From: a bacterium
GTDB taxonomy: Bacteria; UBP6; JAFGXH01
Direction of reading: 5' to 3'
DNA: 64,000 nt
Assembly (NCBI GenBank): GCA_027064085.1
Contig: JAMOQH010000157.1
Span: forward strand, 17,343-81,342
Under the pieces are notes generated by a model, which had not been told where the DNA came from, searched no databases, and saw only the letters and a list, made by a program, of their open reading frames with translations. The position numbers and the translations under genes were made by a program. Below are positions 63,625 to 64,000 of this stretch, piece by piece (positions within the stretch are counted from its first letter, which is position 1; each line of letters starts with the position of its first letter).

Positions 63625-63653
63625 ATTATACATACTTTAATGTCAAGAATCAA
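63625..63653 (-). promoter_or_regulatory. promoter of the TPR-protein gene
   Basis: On the minus strand TTGATT (complement of 63648-63653), 17-nt spacer, TATAAT (complement of 63625-63630). Downstream, TCCAC-TTAAAT-GTGGA forms a hairpin whose right arm overlaps the GGAGG ribosome site, which may damp translation. Confidence 0.6.
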
Positions 63654-63692
63654 ACATTTATCTCTTTTGTACCTGAAAATAACTTAAAATTA

Positions 63693-63751
63693 GTAACTAT
63701 TCAGGTTAATTTTCATTAATTTTAAATATCAAGCAGTCATAACACGGCATT
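63693..63751 (+). repeat. dispersed repeat B, copy 2
   Basis: GTAACTATTCAGGTTAATTT, then CATTAATTTTAAATATCAA and ATAACAC. About 90% identical to 6971-7028 over some 53 bases, same orientation. Confidence 0.5.
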
Positions 63752-64000
63752 TACATCATCAAAACAAGGCTATTTTCTGTTAAATATGTCAATATTTTTC
63801 TAAATTTTAGTTAAATTATAATATTTATATCATGAGCAAATCCCAAGTTCGCGTTACGAATTGCAGAGTTAATAAGATAACTTATTACATTAATTTTTAA
63901 GTTTAAAATTTTAAAAATCATTAAAAAACAGAATTAATTTTCCTGAAAGCGAGTTTTTCGATGATTTTTTGTATAAAAAAGCTATGAAAAAACAGTTAAT

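Larger units (their letters stand above)
63602..64000. other. 399-base right-edge region without a confident gene
   Basis: Contains the TPR gene's promoter, repeat B copy 2 and about 250 bases of AT-rich sequence. At the very edge, on the minus strand, a frame of about 29 codons (INCFFIAFLYKKSS, then GKLILFFNDF) runs in from beyond base 64000 and stops at about 63912; I do not recognise it. The bases AAAAAACAG..TTAAT occur twice (about 63922 and 63987). Confidence 0.45.

Noticed and set aside
63912-64000. Transposase C-terminus at the right edge
   Set aside because: The short minus-strand frame near repeat B is suggestive by position only; its residues match no transposase motif I recognise.

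Overview
The window is very AT-rich, roughly a quarter to 30% G+C by eye, and densely coded. It looks chromosomal, from a Gram-negative (diderm) bacterium. Outer-membrane evidence is an 18-stranded-type porin-like barrel, a LolA-like protein, many lipoproteins and VanX/UshA-like periplasmic proteins. Several families point to the Myxococcota/Bradymonadota/'deltaproteobacterial' sphere: FHA-DUF4388 fusion, CarD, an AgmX/PglI-type C-terminal domain, HDOD proteins, a giant TPR protein with a myxobacterial-style C-terminal domain, and cysteine-rich lipoproteins with CxxDxxC-type repeats. The low G+C is unusual for that group, so the affiliation is an inference, not a result.

Layout. 1-1.0 kb: 5' part of aroA running off the left edge, and an unknown gene. 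1.0-1.76 kb: long non-coding stretch with DnaA-box-like 9-mers, a long inverted repeat and a decayed insertion-sequence end. 1.76-7.5 kb: deaD helicase, torD-rocD, a small lipoprotein, a VanX-like protein with a Lys in place of the catalytic Glu, recX. 7.6-13 kb: a large secreted repeat protein, tlyA, gpsA, a CNNM/CBS membrane protein. 13-21.4 kb: a minus-strand envelope block (FecR-domain protein, lipoproteins, cysteine-rich lipoproteins, HI0933-type flavoprotein, DUF1302-like barrel, LolA-like protein). 21.5-25.5 kb: suhB behind a strong promoter and structured leader, then ygeW plus a fold-type-II PLP enzyme. 25.6-30 kb: glgB, a lipoprotein, rpoN. 30-36.6 kb: RNA methyltransferase, DUF364 protein, HDOD protein, ispD-carD, folP, tRNA-Phe, PilZ protein. 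36.7-39.2 kb: chemoreceptor and a tiny Lys-rich secreted protein. 39.3-46.5 kb: tatA, DUF4159 protein, VWA/amidotransferase-like membrane protein, a dead UshA-like protein, then the FHA-DUF4388 protein. 46.7-50.2 kb: cdsA, then rplU-rpmA-obg-mobBA. 50.2-53.1 kb: second insertion-sequence end, a histidine kinase with a truncated DHp region, a second HDOD protein. 53.2-59.7 kb: glycosyltransferase, methyltransferase, receiver/PEP-synthase-like protein, flippase. 59.9-63.6 kb: 1244-residue TPR protein. The right edge carries a dispersed repeat and no confident gene.

How the genes fit together. Housekeeping functions (aroA, gpsA, tlyA, ispD, folP, cdsA, obg, L21, L27, rpoN, recX) are interleaved with envelope proteins and signalling proteins (PilZ, MCP, HDOD, histidine kinase, FHA). 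TorD, a fused MobB-MobA and TatA together imply an exported molybdoenzyme encoded elsewhere. The most unusual items are the tatA-DUF4159-amidotransferase-like-pseudo-nucleotidase cluster, the ygeW/PLP-enzyme pair, the VanX-AgmX fusion with a substituted catalytic residue, the receiver-PEP-synthase hybrid without its phosphotransfer domains, the histidine kinase lacking most of its DHp domain, and two families of dispersed insertion-sequence-like ends.
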